A DNA stretch of 64,000 bases from Streptomyces sp. NBC_00259 (GTDB lineage: Bacteria > Actinomycetota > Actinomycetes > Streptomycetales > Streptomycetaceae), in NCBI RefSeq assembly GCF_036181745.1, contig NZ_CP108080.1:5583501-5647500 (forward strand). Reading direction: 5' to 3'. The first letter of the stretch is position 1; the number at the start of each line of letters is the position of its first letter. Below, piece by piece: positions 32,042-41,733 of the stretch. A program made the position numbers and the translations under genes. The notes below the pieces were generated by a model. It was not told the DNA's origin, searched no databases, and saw nothing but the letters and a program-made list of their open reading frames with translations.

Positions 32042-35002
32042 CTAGCCGGAGACGTACTCCAGCAGCTGTTCCGCCTCCGCGCGGCGGGATTCCGCCGTCT
32101 CGTCCGACGCGGTCGCGTAGGCGGCCAGGACCGCTCGCGCCCGTGTCGTCGCCGAGTCCGTCGCGCCGAGGTCCGCCTCCAGCCAGGCCGCCATCAGCTG
32201 CGCCCCCGTCCGTAGATCCGCGAAGTCCTCGCCCGCCTCCTCGAAGCAGGCGATCGCCTGCTCGACGTGCGGCAGGGCCTCCGCGTACGTCTCCGAACCC
32301 TCGCCCTGGCCGGCGATCAGTTCGCCGGTCTGCCGGTGGGTGTCCGCGAGCTCCGCGCGCAGGCGCGCTCCGGACGCCGGATCGTCGGCGTCCGCGAGCG
32401 CCTGCTCGCACTCCTTCTCCGCCGCGGACATGAACGCCCGCGCCGCCTCCGGCCCCGCCTGCCCCTCGCGGACCGCGATCCACGCACGCACCCGCAGCGC
32501 GCGCACCACCGCGTGGACGTCGCCCAGCTCGCGCCAGAGCGTGGCGGCGCGCTCGTACACGCGGTCGGCCTCCTCGTTCAGGCCCGCGCGGTACAGCGCC
32601 TGGCCCGCGAGGTTCGCGAGCATCGCGTGGTCCCGCTGCTCGGGCCAGCCCCGGGCGATGTCGGCCGCCTTCAGCCACTGCTCGGCGGCCTCGCGCGACT
32701 GCCCGAGCACCGTCAGCGCGTCACCGAGCCACCACAGGGTCTGGACGACCATCCCTTCGCCGTGGTCGTCGACGGTCAGATCCGGAAGGACAGCTTCCAG
32801 AATGGCCGCCGCCTCCTCCGTCCGCCCGGCGCGCAGCAGCCAGCCGCCCAGCTGGTGCCGGGCGTACGTGCCGAAGCCCGCACTCTCGCCGGCCTCGTCG
32901 GCCCAGTGCGCGGCCTCCAGCGCATGCCCGGCGGCCTCCTCGAACCGGCCGCTCTCGCCCAGGACTTCGGCCAGCTGGAGGTGCAAGCGGGTGTGCCCGA
33001 GCGTGTCCACGTACGAGGAACCGTGCTCCAGGGCCGCGCGGGCCGCGCGCTCCGCCGTCTCCAGATCGCCGAGGTGGCGGGCCACCGGCACGAGACGGGC
33101 CTCCGGCTCGACCGCGTACCAGGGCAGCCCGGCCCGGTGGTAGAGCGCGGCCGAGGCCTCGTACCGCTCGGCGGCGGCCTCGGCGTCCCCGCGGTGCGCC
33201 GCGAGATCACCGAGGACGCTCTCCGCCTCCGCGACCCGGTCGGCCACCCGCGGGTCCTCGTGATGCGGTTCGGCGAAGGCCAGCAGTTCGGCCACCGCCC
33301 CTTCCAGCGCCTCGGCCCGCTCGTCGACGTCGGAGTCGGCGTCGGCACCAGCGCCGTCGTCGGCGCTTGTGGCGTCTTCGTCGTGGAGCCGCGCCAGATG
33401 GATCCGTACCCGGTTGAGCAGCGCCCCGGCGGCCTGGCCGGCGCCGGTGGCGCCTTCGGCGTGCAGCGCGAGCACACGTGCGCAGGGTTCCTCGACGGCG
33501 GCAAGAGCCTCGTCGGTACGGCCGTCGCGCGCTGTCGCGTACGCGGCGCGGGCCAGCGCGGCCGCAGCCTCTCCCGGGTCGCCGAGGGCCTCGTACCGCT
33601 CCGCCGCGGAGCGGAACAGTCGCGCGGACTCCGCCGGCTCGGTCCTGTGGGACATCGCGCGGTGGTCGTCGATCTCGGCGAGCGACCGGTCGTCGAGCTC
33701 CGTGGCGTCCGCCGCCTCGGCGAGCGCCGCCCATGCGGCCCCGGCGTCCGGATGCCGCTGCTCGGTCAGCCGGCGCGCCTCGGCCAGCAACTCCTCGGTA
33801 CCGGCCGGGGCGGGCCGCGCCGCGGACACCGGCGCAGGTGCGGACGCGGATGCGGTCGCGGGCGCCGCCGACGACGGCTCGGCGGCGGTCAGTCGAACCG
33901 CCCGGATGCCCAGCGGAAGCCGCTCCAGCAACGGCCGCCGCGCCATCCGCTCGCGTACGAGCGTGCTCACCGACACCGTGCCGTTGCGCTCGTCGAAGCG
34001 TCCGGCGATCGCGAGGGCCTGCGCCCGCGCGTGCTCCGCGAGGGCGCCGGCCGTCCAGGACGTCCCCGCGGGCCCCGGCACGCCCTGGTCGCCGTGCCCG
34101 AGCGCCACGAGCCGGTCCATCAGCAGCGCGGTGACGGCGAGATGGTCCATGAGCGAGTCGGGGTCGCCGTCGTCCGTGAAGTAGGCGGGACGGTCGGCGA
34201 GGATCTCCAGCGCCCGCGCCTCGTTGCCGGTCAGCGCGCAGAACTCGACGTGGAGCGACACCGAGCCCCGCATGCTCTCCATGGGGCGCACCATCCGGTA
34301 CCCGCGCAGGTGGTTGGCGCGCGCGTCGTCGGTCCGGCCGAGCCTGACCAGCGGCAGCAGCGAGGACGCCAGCACGGCGTGCGGCTCATGGGCGCAGGTG
34401 TGCTCGCCCGCGAGGACCGGCTGCCAGATCTCCAGGGCGCGGGCGTCGTCGTCGAGCTCGGCCTGCCAGGAGCCCTGCCCGTGCAGCTCGCAGGCGTGGC
34501 AGTCGCTCATCCGGTCCCGGTCGGCGGCGAGCCACCCGGTGTACGCGCGCTGCGCCCGCTCCCGGTCGCCCAGATGCCGGGCGACCCGGAACTCACCCTG
34601 CCGCACGGCCCGTTCGGAGTGGCCGGCCAGCCGGTAGCGGTGCTCCATCTCGCCGAGCCACTTCTCGATCGAGGCGAGCGGGATGTGCGGCTGGTCGAGC
34701 ATGCCGCTGGACACCCACTTGAACACCCAGTGCAGGGAGTGGGTCTCGAAGTCGTCGAAATCCCCGGGCTGTTCGTCCCACATCCGCAGCAGCCGCGCGA
34801 ACGGGACGAACATCTTGGCCTTCTCGGAGCTGTAGTTGTAGACCTGCAGCTGGTGCCCGAGGGCCTCGATGACGGCCAGCGGCTCACCGAGCTGCTCGGC
34901 CTCGGCGAGCAGCCGCTCCGCGCGTGCGTTGCGGGCGGGGCCCTCGGGCTGGGCGAAGTTGTCCCGCATCGCCTCGCGCAGGGCCTGGAACGTGAGGGTC
35001 AA
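32042..35002 (-). CDS. Large tetratricopeptide-repeat protein
   Basis: Protein of 986 residues built from helical TPR-like repeats (LAEVLGESGRFEEAAGHALEAA, WWLGDALTVLGQSREAAEQWLKAA, LAGQALYRAGLNEEADRVYERAA). An N-terminal repeat block (residues 1-370) is joined by an Ala/Pro/Ser linker (about 370-400) to a second block. No membrane segment, signal peptide or enzyme motif. The start TTG 35002 overlaps the HSP90-like stop (TTGA) and has GGAGGAGGA upstream, so the two proteins are made together. TPR proteins are typical HSP90 partners, which suggests a co-chaperone or client scaffold; that role is inferred. Confidence 0.85.
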   Translation of the reverse strand: MTLTFQALREAMRDNFAQPEGPARNARAERLLAEAEQLGEPLAVIEALGHQLQVYNYSSEKAKMFVPFARLLRMWDEQPGDFDDFETHSLHWVFKWVSSGMLDQPHIPLASIEKWLGEMEHRYRLAGHSERAVRQGEFRVARHLGDRERAQRAYTGWLAADRDRMSDCHACELHGQGSWQAELDDDARALEIWQPVLAGEHTCAHEPHAVLASSLLPLVRLGRTDDARANHLRGYRMVRPMESMRGSVSLHVEFCALTGNEARALEILADRPAYFTDDGDPDSLMDHLAVTALLMDRLVALGHGDQGVPGPAGTSWTAGALAEHARAQALAIAGRFDERNGTVSVSTLVRERMARRPLLERLPLGIRAVRLTAAEPSSAAPATASASAPAPVSAARPAPAGTEELLAEARRLTEQRHPDAGAAWAALAEAADATELDDRSLAEIDDHRAMSHRTEPAESARLFRSAAERYEALGDPGEAAAALARAAYATARDGRTDEALAAVEEPCARVLALHAEGATGAGQAAGALLNRVRIHLARLHDEDATSADDGAGADADSDVDERAEALEGAVAELLAFAEPHHEDPRVADRVAEAESVLGDLAAHRGDAEAAAERYEASAALYHRAGLPWYAVEPEARLVPVARHLGDLETAERAARAALEHGSSYVDTLGHTRLHLQLAEVLGESGRFEEAAGHALEAAHWADEAGESAGFGTYARHQLGGWLLRAGRTEEAAAILEAVLPDLTVDDHGEGMVVQTLWWLGDALTVLGQSREAAEQWLKAADIARGWPEQRDHAMLANLAGQALYRAGLNEEADRVYERAATLWRELGDVHAVVRALRVRAWIAVREGQAGPEAARAFMSAAEKECEQALADADDPASGARLRAELADTHRQTGELIAGQGEGSETYAEALPHVEQAIACFEEAGEDFADLRTGAQLMAAWLEADLGATDSATTRARAVLAAYATASDETAESRRAEAEQLLEYVSG

Positions 35003-36822
35003 CGGTCCTCCTCCTGGTCGTGGGTGGCCCATTCGAGCAGGCCGATGAACGCACGGTTGAGCAGGGCCGAGTCGGCGGGACGCAGCGGGCGCTGCGCCAT
35101 CAGCAGGGCCTGCCCGTACAGCGACTCGACGGCCGTGCCCGTGAGCTGCGGGTCGAGGGCGCTGATCCTGCGGATCAGCGGGTTGAGGTGGTTGAGGACG
35201 AGGCGGGCCCGCGGCGCGCTGCCGCGCAGCGAGCCGAGAATGCCCGCCCACAGGTCGTCCGCCTGCTCCTCCGCGTCCGCGCGGGCCTGCTCATGGCGGG
35301 CCGCCCGGTCGTCGAGGTGCAGTGCGGGCACGGTCACGGGGTGGAACGAACGCAGGGACACGTCGCAGCCGAGGGGATCCAGCGTGGCACGCGCCACTGA
35401 CAGGAAGCCCGCGAGGGCCAGTTCGTCGGCCGGGTCGACCGCGTCGAGGTGGGCGGTGACGGTGTCGGCGTCGAGCTCGGCGACCGCGGTTCCGGGGCGG
35501 ACCGAGGGAAGCCGCCCGACCAGTTCGGAGTCGTAGGTGTAGCCGCCGTTGACCACGCCGATGCCCTGCGCGGACGCGATCGGCGCGACCTGCCGGTACT
35601 CCTCGACGCTGCGGGTGAAGTGCACCACCGGATGCCGCTGGGCGAACTCCTCCAGCGACAGCCGGCCGTCCGTCGTCTCGAACGGCAGCCACGGCAGCAT
35701 CGTGCGCAGCATGCCGTCGTCGTGCCGGGCCAGCGACTTCACGCCCAGGTGGTGGACGGAGAGGAACTGCGCGAGCCGCTCGGGATCGCCCGCCGCGAGC
35801 CCCGTCAGCCAGTCGCGCACACGGGCGCCGAGAGCGTCCCGTACGCCCGCGAGCGTCTCGTCCGCGTACAGCGACTCGCGCGACGCGGTCGGCCGCAGGC
35901 TGTCGGTGTCCAGAACACAGCGTACGAAGAAGGCCCAGTCGGGCAGGAGTTCGTCGGCCCGGTCGGTCAGCAGCATGCCCTTGAGGTGCACACGATGGCC
36001 CGCGCGCTGCGCCGGGCTCACCGCGGAGGGCAGCACGTACGCGACACCGCGGACGCCCACGAGCGGCAGGTCCAGCTCGATCGAGTCGAGCGGGGTGAAG
36101 CCGAACAGCTCGTGGCAGTGGCCCGCGAGGGCCACCCGGCGCGCCGCCGGACTCGGATGGCGGCGGTCCCACGGCGCCGGCAGATCGGTGACCGGCTCCT
36201 CGCCCACGCGCACGTCGTACGGGAGCAGCGAGCCGAAGTCCCGGGCCAGCGCCCGGACCCGGTCCTCCGTGAGCCAGTCACCGCTGCCGGGGCGGGCGGT
36301 GAGGTACACGGTCGTGCCGGGCTCGGTGCGGGCACCGTCCGGGAGCGTGCGCACGGTGTACGAGCCGTCGTCGCGCGCCGCCCACTCCACGGGCGGCGCG
36401 TCCGGCGTCCGCGCGGACCGGCTGACGACCCGGATCTCCGCGGCGACGACGAAACAGGCGAGCAGGCCGATGCCGAACTGGCCGAGGAACTCGGCCCGCG
36501 CGGACTCCAGTCCGCCGTCCCGCTTGGAGCTGCGTCCGATGGTGGCGAGCAGGCTGTGCACGTCCTGTTCGGTCAGCCCGATGCCGCTGTCCTCGACCCG
36601 CAGCCGGCCGTCCTCGGCGTACAGCCGTACCCGGGCGGGCGCGTCCGGCTGCTCGGCCCGGCGCGCGGTGATCGCGTCCACGGCGTTCTGCAGCAGCTCG
36701 CGCAGATAGACCTTGGGACTGGAGTAGAGATGGTGGGAGAGGAGATCCACCAGGCCGCGCAGATCGACCTGGAAGGTGTGCGGAGTGGGCACGGTGGACT
36801 GTGGTGTGGTCTCAGAAGTCAT
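34999..36822 (-). CDS. HSP90-family (HtpG-like) chaperone
   Basis: HSP90-type protein of 607 residues. The GHKL ATP site is intact: the helix LRELLQNAVDA (residues 40-50, catalytic Glu and Asn), DSGIG (78-82), SSKRDG and FLGQFGIGLLACFVVA (112-127). The middle domain has the SRESL arginine. The C-terminal third is divergent from classical HtpG. ATG 36822 fits the family; the frame continues upstream antisense to recG but that part is spurious. It is the first gene of an operon with the TPR protein and is divergent from recG. I do not recall it at this position in S. coelicolor. Confidence 0.9.
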   Translation of the reverse strand: MTSETTPQSTVPTPHTFQVDLRGLVDLLSHHLYSSPKVYLRELLQNAVDAITARRAEQPDAPARVRLYAEDGRLRVEDSGIGLTEQDVHSLLATIGRSSKRDGGLESARAEFLGQFGIGLLACFVVAAEIRVVSRSARTPDAPPVEWAARDDGSYTVRTLPDGARTEPGTTVYLTARPGSGDWLTEDRVRALARDFGSLLPYDVRVGEEPVTDLPAPWDRRHPSPAARRVALAGHCHELFGFTPLDSIELDLPLVGVRGVAYVLPSAVSPAQRAGHRVHLKGMLLTDRADELLPDWAFFVRCVLDTDSLRPTASRESLYADETLAGVRDALGARVRDWLTGLAAGDPERLAQFLSVHHLGVKSLARHDDGMLRTMLPWLPFETTDGRLSLEEFAQRHPVVHFTRSVEEYRQVAPIASAQGIGVVNGGYTYDSELVGRLPSVRPGTAVAELDADTVTAHLDAVDPADELALAGFLSVARATLDPLGCDVSLRSFHPVTVPALHLDDRAARHEQARADAEEQADDLWAGILGSLRGSAPRARLVLNHLNPLIRRISALDPQLTGTAVESLYGQALLMAQRPLRPADSALLNRAFIGLLEWATHDQEEDR

Positions 36823-36993
36823 CGTCGCTGCGCCGGGTGGGGGGACGAGCGGCGGCGCGGGTAGGGCGATCCCGGTCGACGGTGATCGCGGCGTGGGAAG
36901 GCGGGGGAGACCGCGCCATCCTAGGGGGCACGGCACCGACGTGACCAGGGGATATCCGGTGGTGCGCGACGGTTGTCGGTGCGGTGGTGTGCA

Positions 36994-39171
36994 ATGGACC
37001 GCGTGTTGGACGAACCGCTGAAGAAGACTCTCGGCCCCGCGACCGCGAAGGTCATGGCCGAGCACCTCGACCTGCACACCGTCGGAGACCTGCTCCACCA
37101 CTATCCGCGCCGGTACGAGGAGCGCGGCCAGCTGACCAGGCTCGACGAGCTGCCGCTCGACGAGGACGTGACCGTCGTCGCCCAGGTCGCGGACGCGCGC
37201 GTGCTCACGTTCAACGGCGGACGCGGCCAGCGGCTGGAGATCACCATCACCGACGGCAGCGGACGGCTGCAGCTGGTGTTCTTCGGCCGTGGCATCCACA
37301 AGCCGCACAAGGACCTGCTGCCCGGCAGCCGCGCGATGTTCGCCGGCAAGGTCTCGATGTTCAACCGCAAACTGCAGCTGGCCCATCCCACGTACGAGCG
37401 GCTGGACGCCGACAGCGGCGACGGCGTGGTGAGTGCCTTCGCCGGCAGGCTCATCCCGATCTATCCGGCCTGCAAGGGGCTGGAGTCCTGGAAGATCGCC
37501 AAGGCCGTCGACGCGGTCCTCCCGCAGGCAGGGGAGGCCCTCGACCCGCTGCCGCCCGCGCTGCGTGAAGGCCGTGGCTTCGTCCCGCTCCCCGAGGCCC
37601 TGCTCAAGATCCACAGGCCAGGGACCAAGGCCGACATCGAGGACGCCAGACAGCGACTGAAGTGGGACGAGGCCTTCGTCCTCCAAGTCGCCCTCGCCCG
37701 GCGGCGCCACGCGGACGCACAACTCCCCGCGGTCGCCCGCAGACCGGTCCCGGACGGGCTGCTCGACGCCTTCGACGCACGGCTGCCCTTCACCCTCACC
37801 GAGGGCCAGCAGAAGGTGTCCGCGGAGATCTTCGGCGACCTGGCCACGGAGCATCCGATGCACCGGCTGCTCCAGGGCGAGGTCGGCAGCGGCAAGACCA
37901 TGGTCGCCCTGCGGGCCATGCTCGCCGTGGTCGACGCGGGCGGCCAGGCGGCGATGCTCGCGCCGACCGAGGTCCTCGCCCAGCAGCACCACCGGTCGAT
38001 CACCGAGATGATGGGCGATCTCGCCGAGGGCGGCATGCTCGGCGGCGCCGAGCGGGCGACCAAGGTCGTGCTCCTCACCGGCTCGATGGGGGCCGCCGCC
38101 CGCCGTCAGGCGCTGCTCGACCTGGTCACCGGCGAGGCCGGGATCGTCATCGGCACGCACGCCCTGATCGAGGACAAGGTGCAGTTCCACGATCTGGGGC
38201 TGGTCGTGGTCGACGAACAGCACCGCTTCGGCGTGGAGCAGCGCGACGCGTTGCGCGGCAAGGGCAAGCAGCCGCCGCATCTGCTGGTCATGACCGCCAC
38301 GCCCATTCCCCGTACGGTCGCGATGACGGTCTTCGGCGATCTGGAGACCTCCGTGCTGGACCAACTGCCCGCCGGGCGCTCGCCGATCGCGACGCATGTG
38401 GTCCCGGCCGCGGACAAGCCGCACTTCCTGGCGCGGGCGTGGGAGCGGGTGCGCGAGGAGGTGGAGGGCGGGCACCAGGCGTATGCCGTGTGCCCGCGGA
38501 TCGGCGACGACCAGGACGAGCAGCGGAAGAAGTCGGCGGAGGACGAGGCCGAGAAGCGGCCGCCGCTGGCCGTGCTGGACGTGGCGGGGCAGCTGACGGC
38601 GGGCCCCCTGAAGGGGCTGCGGGTGGAGGTGCTGCACGGCCGCATGGCCCCCGACGACAAGGACGACGTCATGCGCCGCTTCGCCGCGGGCGAGGTGGAC
38701 GTGCTGGTCGCCACCACCGTCATCGAGGTCGGGGTGAACGTGCCGAACGCGACCGCGATGGTGATCATGGACGCCGACCGCTTCGGCGTATCGCAGCTGC
38801 ACCAGCTGCGCGGCCGCGTCGGCCGGGGCTCCGCCCCCGGACTGTGCCTGCTCGTCACGGAGATGCCGGAGGCGAGCCCGGCCCGCGCCCGGCTCGGGGC
38901 GGTCGCCGCCACGCTGGACGGCTTCGAGCTGTCCCGTATCGACCTCGAACAGCGCCGTGAGGGCGATGTGCTGGGCCAGGCCCAGTCCGGAGTGCGTTCC
39001 TCGCTCCGGGTCCTCGCGGTCATCGACGACGAGGAGGTCATCGCCGCGGCCCGCGAGGAGGCGGTGTCCGTCGTCACCGCCGACCCGGAGCTGGAGCATC
39101 TGCCGGAGCTGCGCACGGCGCTGAACGCCCTGCTGGACAAGGACCGCGAGCAGTACCTCGACAAGGGCTGA
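36994..39171 (+). CDS. recG: ATP-dependent DNA helicase RecG
   Basis: Branch-migration helicase of 725 residues that remodels stalled forks and Holliday junctions. An N-terminal OB wedge domain (about residues 1-240) is followed by the helicase core: GEVGSGKTMVALRAM (Walker A), VVVDEQHRFG (DEAH-type box), TATPIPRT, and the C-terminal GRVGRGSAPGLC. ATG 36994 matches the family N-terminus MDxVLDEPLKKxLG; no clear ribosome site. rsmD follows after 130 bases. Confidence 0.96.
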   Translation: MDRVLDEPLKKTLGPATAKVMAEHLDLHTVGDLLHHYPRRYEERGQLTRLDELPLDEDVTVVAQVADARVLTFNGGRGQRLEITITDGSGRLQLVFFGRGIHKPHKDLLPGSRAMFAGKVSMFNRKLQLAHPTYERLDADSGDGVVSAFAGRLIPIYPACKGLESWKIAKAVDAVLPQAGEALDPLPPALREGRGFVPLPEALLKIHRPGTKADIEDARQRLKWDEAFVLQVALARRRHADAQLPAVARRPVPDGLLDAFDARLPFTLTEGQQKVSAEIFGDLATEHPMHRLLQGEVGSGKTMVALRAMLAVVDAGGQAAMLAPTEVLAQQHHRSITEMMGDLAEGGMLGGAERATKVVLLTGSMGAAARRQALLDLVTGEAGIVIGTHALIEDKVQFHDLGLVVVDEQHRFGVEQRDALRGKGKQPPHLLVMTATPIPRTVAMTVFGDLETSVLDQLPAGRSPIATHVVPAADKPHFLARAWERVREEVEGGHQAYAVCPRIGDDQDEQRKKSAEDEAEKRPPLAVLDVAGQLTAGPLKGLRVEVLHGRMAPDDKDDVMRRFAAGEVDVLVATTVIEVGVNVPNATAMVIMDADRFGVSQLHQLRGRVGRGSAPGLCLLVTEMPEASPARARLGAVAATLDGFELSRIDLEQRREGDVLGQAQSGVRSSLRVLAVIDDEEVIAAAREEAVSVVTADPELEHLPELRTALNALLDKDREQYLDKG

Positions 39172-39304
39172 CGCCGGGGGCGGGCCCGGGGCCGACGCCC
39201 GGTACGCGACCGGGGCCTGCGCCCCCGCCGCCGACAGCCCATATCGTGGAGGTGACCGGTCCGGATCGAACCGGACCGGACGAACGTCTTCGTGAAGGAC
39301 TCAG

Positions 39305-39889
39305 ATGACCCGCGTGATCGCCGGCGCGGCCGGCGGACGCCGCCTGGCCGTGCCGCCGGGCAACGGCACCCGCCCCACCTCCGACCGGGCACGCGAGGGC
39401 TTGTTCTCCACCTGGGAGTCCATGCTCGGCACCCTGCAGGGCATCCGTGTCGCCGATCTCTACGCGGGCTCCGGCGCCGTCGGCCTGGAGGCGCTGTCAC
39501 GCGGCGCGTCCCACGCGCTGCTCGTCGAGGCCGACGGCCGCGCCGCCCGCACGGTCCGGGAGAACGTGCGGACGCTCGCCCTGCCCGGTGCCGAGGTCCG
39601 CACGGGCCGGGCCGAGCAGATCGTCCAGGGACCCCCGCCGACGGCACCGTACGACGTGGTGTTCCTCGACCCTCCCTACGCCGTCACGGACGACGATCTT
39701 CGCGAGATTCTCCTCACACTCCGCTCGGGAGGGTGGCTCGCGGAGGATGCGCTCGTCACCGTGGAGCGCAGCACCAGGGGCGGTGAGTTCGCCTGGCCCG
39801 AGGGAATCGAGCCACTGCGGGCCCGTCGCTACGGCGAGGGAACGCTTTGGTACGGTCGCGCCGCCTCTACGTGCGAAGACGCACCATGA
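39305..39889 (+). CDS. rsmD: 16S rRNA (guanine966-N2)-methyltransferase
   Basis: RsmD-type methyltransferase of 194 residues. Marks: MTRVIAGAAGGRRLAVPPG, the SAM-binding loop DLYAGSGAVGLEALSRGA and the catalytic DPPY in VFLDPPYAV. ATG 39305 has GAAGGA six bases upstream. coaD follows after 26 bases, the usual rsmD-coaD order. Confidence 0.95.
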   Translation: MTRVIAGAAGGRRLAVPPGNGTRPTSDRAREGLFSTWESMLGTLQGIRVADLYAGSGAVGLEALSRGASHALLVEADGRAARTVRENVRTLALPGAEVRTGRAEQIVQGPPPTAPYDVVFLDPPYAVTDDDLREILLTLRSGGWLAEDALVTVERSTRGGEFAWPEGIEPLRARRYGEGTLWYGRAASTCEDAP

Positions 39890-39915
39890 CCGGACCGGAG
39901 AGCGAGGGAATTCAG

Positions 39916-40395
39916 TTGCGCCGCGCCGTCTGTCCGGGGTCGTTCGACCCCATCACCAATGGACATCTCGACATCATCGCCCGCGCCTCCAAGCTGTACG
40001 ACGTCGTGCACGTCGTGGTGATGATCAACCAGTCCAAGCAGGGACTGTTCACCGTCGAAGAGCGGATCGAGCTGATCCGCGAGGTGACCGCCGAATACGG
40101 CAACGTCGAGGTCGAGGCCTACCACGGCCTGCTCGTCGACTACTGCAAGGAGCGGGACATCCCCGCCATCGTCAAGGGCCTCCGCGCCGTCAGCGACTTC
40201 GACTACGAGCTGCAGATGGCCCAGATGAACAACGGCCTCTCGGGCGTCGAGACGCTGTTCGTGCCGACCAGCCCGACCTACAGCTTCCTGTCGTCCTCGC
40301 TGGTCAAGGAGGTCGCGGCCTGGGGCGGGGACGTCTCGCACCTGGTGCCCCCGGTCGTCCTCGCGGCACTGACCGACCGGCTCCCGAAGAAGTGA
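39916..40395 (+). CDS. coaD: Phosphopantetheine adenylyltransferase
   Basis: Makes dephospho-CoA from 4'-phosphopantetheine and ATP; 159 residues. Marks: CPGSFDPITNGHLDII (nucleotidyltransferase TxGH motif), VKGLRAVSDFDYELQMAQMN and the C-terminal SFLSSSLVKEVA. Start chosen at TTG 39916 because GAGGGA lies six bases upstream and the protein then begins xRRAVCPGSFD like its relatives; an upstream ATG at 39886 adds ten unsupported residues. Confidence 0.93.
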   Translation: MRRAVCPGSFDPITNGHLDIIARASKLYDVVHVVVMINQSKQGLFTVEERIELIREVTAEYGNVEVEAYHGLLVDYCKERDIPAIVKGLRAVSDFDYELQMAQMNNGLSGVETLFVPTSPTYSFLSSSLVKEVAAWGGDVSHLVPPVVLAALTDRLPKK

Positions 40396-40548
40396 TGCCG
40401 GAACCGACGCCGGAAGCGATGCCGGAAGCGGCATCCTGACGGGCCGTCACCCGGTGTCGTCCGGGCGCCGACTGCCCGTACAGTCGTTCCGTCCGTCTCC
40501 ATATCGGCCGTAGTGGCCGAAGTGACTGTAGAGAGTGGCGAGCACACG

Positions 40549-41607
40549 GTGGACGTGCAGAAGAAGCTCGACGAGATCGTCGAGGCGGTCGGGAACGCCC
40601 GGTCCATGCCCATGTCGGCCTCCTGCGTGGTCAACCGCGCCGAGTTGCTCGCGATGCTCGAAGAGGTGCGCCAGGCACTGCCCGGCTCGCTCGCCCAGGC
40701 GCAGGAGCTGATCGGCGGCCGGGACCAGATGGTCGAGCACGCCCGCCAGGAGGCCCAGCGGATCATCGAGGCCGCCCACTCGGAGCGTGGCTCGCTGATC
40801 TCCGACACCCAGATCGCCCGGCAGTCCCAGGACGAGGCCGACCGCATCCTCGCCGAGGCCCGCCGGGATGCCGAGGAGATCCGCGCCGAGGCCGACGACT
40901 ACGTCGACTCCAAGCTCGCCAACTTCGAGGTCGTCCTCAACAAGACCATCGGCTCGGTCGACCGCGGCCGCGAGAAGCTGCTCGGCCGCGGGCCCGGGCT
41001 GGACGAGCAGGGGTACGCCGACGAGGACGCCCCCGAGTACAGCGCGGACCCGCAGACGCTGATCCAGCGCGCCGACGACTACGTGGACGCCAAGCTCGGT
41101 GCCTTCGAGGCGGTGCTCTCCAAGACGCTCGAGGCCGTCGGCCGCGGCAGGCAGAAGCTGCACGGCCGTATCGCCACCGACGATCTCGGCGCGCACGTCG
41201 CCGCCCAGGACGCCGCCGGGGGCATGCAGCACACGAGCGACGCGGACTACCTGGCCGGGCTGGCGGAACTGGCGGATCCCGCGCCGCAGGTCCAGCAGGC
41301 GGTGCAGATCCCCGCGCAGGCGGATCAGTACGCCTACCAGCAGCAGGACCAGCAGCAGGCCCAGCCCCAGCCCCAGTACCAGGACACGTACGCTTACCAG
41401 CAGGACCCCTACGCGTACCAGCAGCAGGGCTACGACCAGGCGTACGCGTACCAGCAGCAGGCTCAGCCCCAGCACCAGGACCCGTACGCGTACCAGCAGC
41501 CCCAGGCCCAGCCGCAGCCCCAGGCCGCCGCGCTGGACGAGACCAGCTTCTTCGACACGAGCATGATCGACCTGGAGCAGCTGCGGCGCTACGAGCAGGG
41601 TCGCTGA
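40549..41607 (+). CDS. Coiled-coil protein with internal repeat and Tyr/Gln-rich tail
   Basis: Protein of 352 residues, often annotated as ATP-synthase-subunit-b-like or DivIVA-like. Residues 1-110 are helical (VQKKLDEIVEAVGNARSMPM, then a long heptad coiled coil ARQEAQRIIEAAHSERG). A unit of about 35 residues beginning ADDYVDSKL (residue 115) recurs as ADDYVDAKL (residue 175), exactly 180 bases on. The last roughly 100 residues are AYQQQ/QPQ-type low complexity. GTG 40549 gives the family start xDVQKKLDEI; GTG 40513 is an alternative. No membrane segment. A role at the cell pole is a guess from the coiled coil. Confidence 0.8.
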   Translation: MDVQKKLDEIVEAVGNARSMPMSASCVVNRAELLAMLEEVRQALPGSLAQAQELIGGRDQMVEHARQEAQRIIEAAHSERGSLISDTQIARQSQDEADRILAEARRDAEEIRAEADDYVDSKLANFEVVLNKTIGSVDRGREKLLGRGPGLDEQGYADEDAPEYSADPQTLIQRADDYVDAKLGAFEAVLSKTLEAVGRGRQKLHGRIATDDLGAHVAAQDAAGGMQHTSDADYLAGLAELADPAPQVQQAVQIPAQADQYAYQQQDQQQAQPQPQYQDTYAYQQDPYAYQQQGYDQAYAYQQQAQPQHQDPYAYQQPQAQPQPQAAALDETSFFDTSMIDLEQLRRYEQGR

Positions 41608-41733
41608 TCCGGTACGGACCGGATTGGGCCTGGAGCGAACGGTCCAGTATCCTGGCTCTTCGGTCGCGCGTGCGTGCAGCCGATGCTGCGCCGAAACCGC
41701 GGCCCCCCACACGATCCGAAAGCAGGAGAAGCC

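Noticed and set aside
32267..35536. A 1089-codon plus-strand frame opposite the TPR gene
   Set aside because: Arg/Gly-rich shadow without a ribosome site; the minus strand shows TPR helices and coupling to the HSP90 gene.
34999..39099. A 1366-codon minus-strand frame running from the HSP90 gene through recG
   Set aside because: Only the part from 36822 down matches HSP90. The rest is antisense to recG, which has a full set of helicase motifs; the open frame is a GC-bias shadow.
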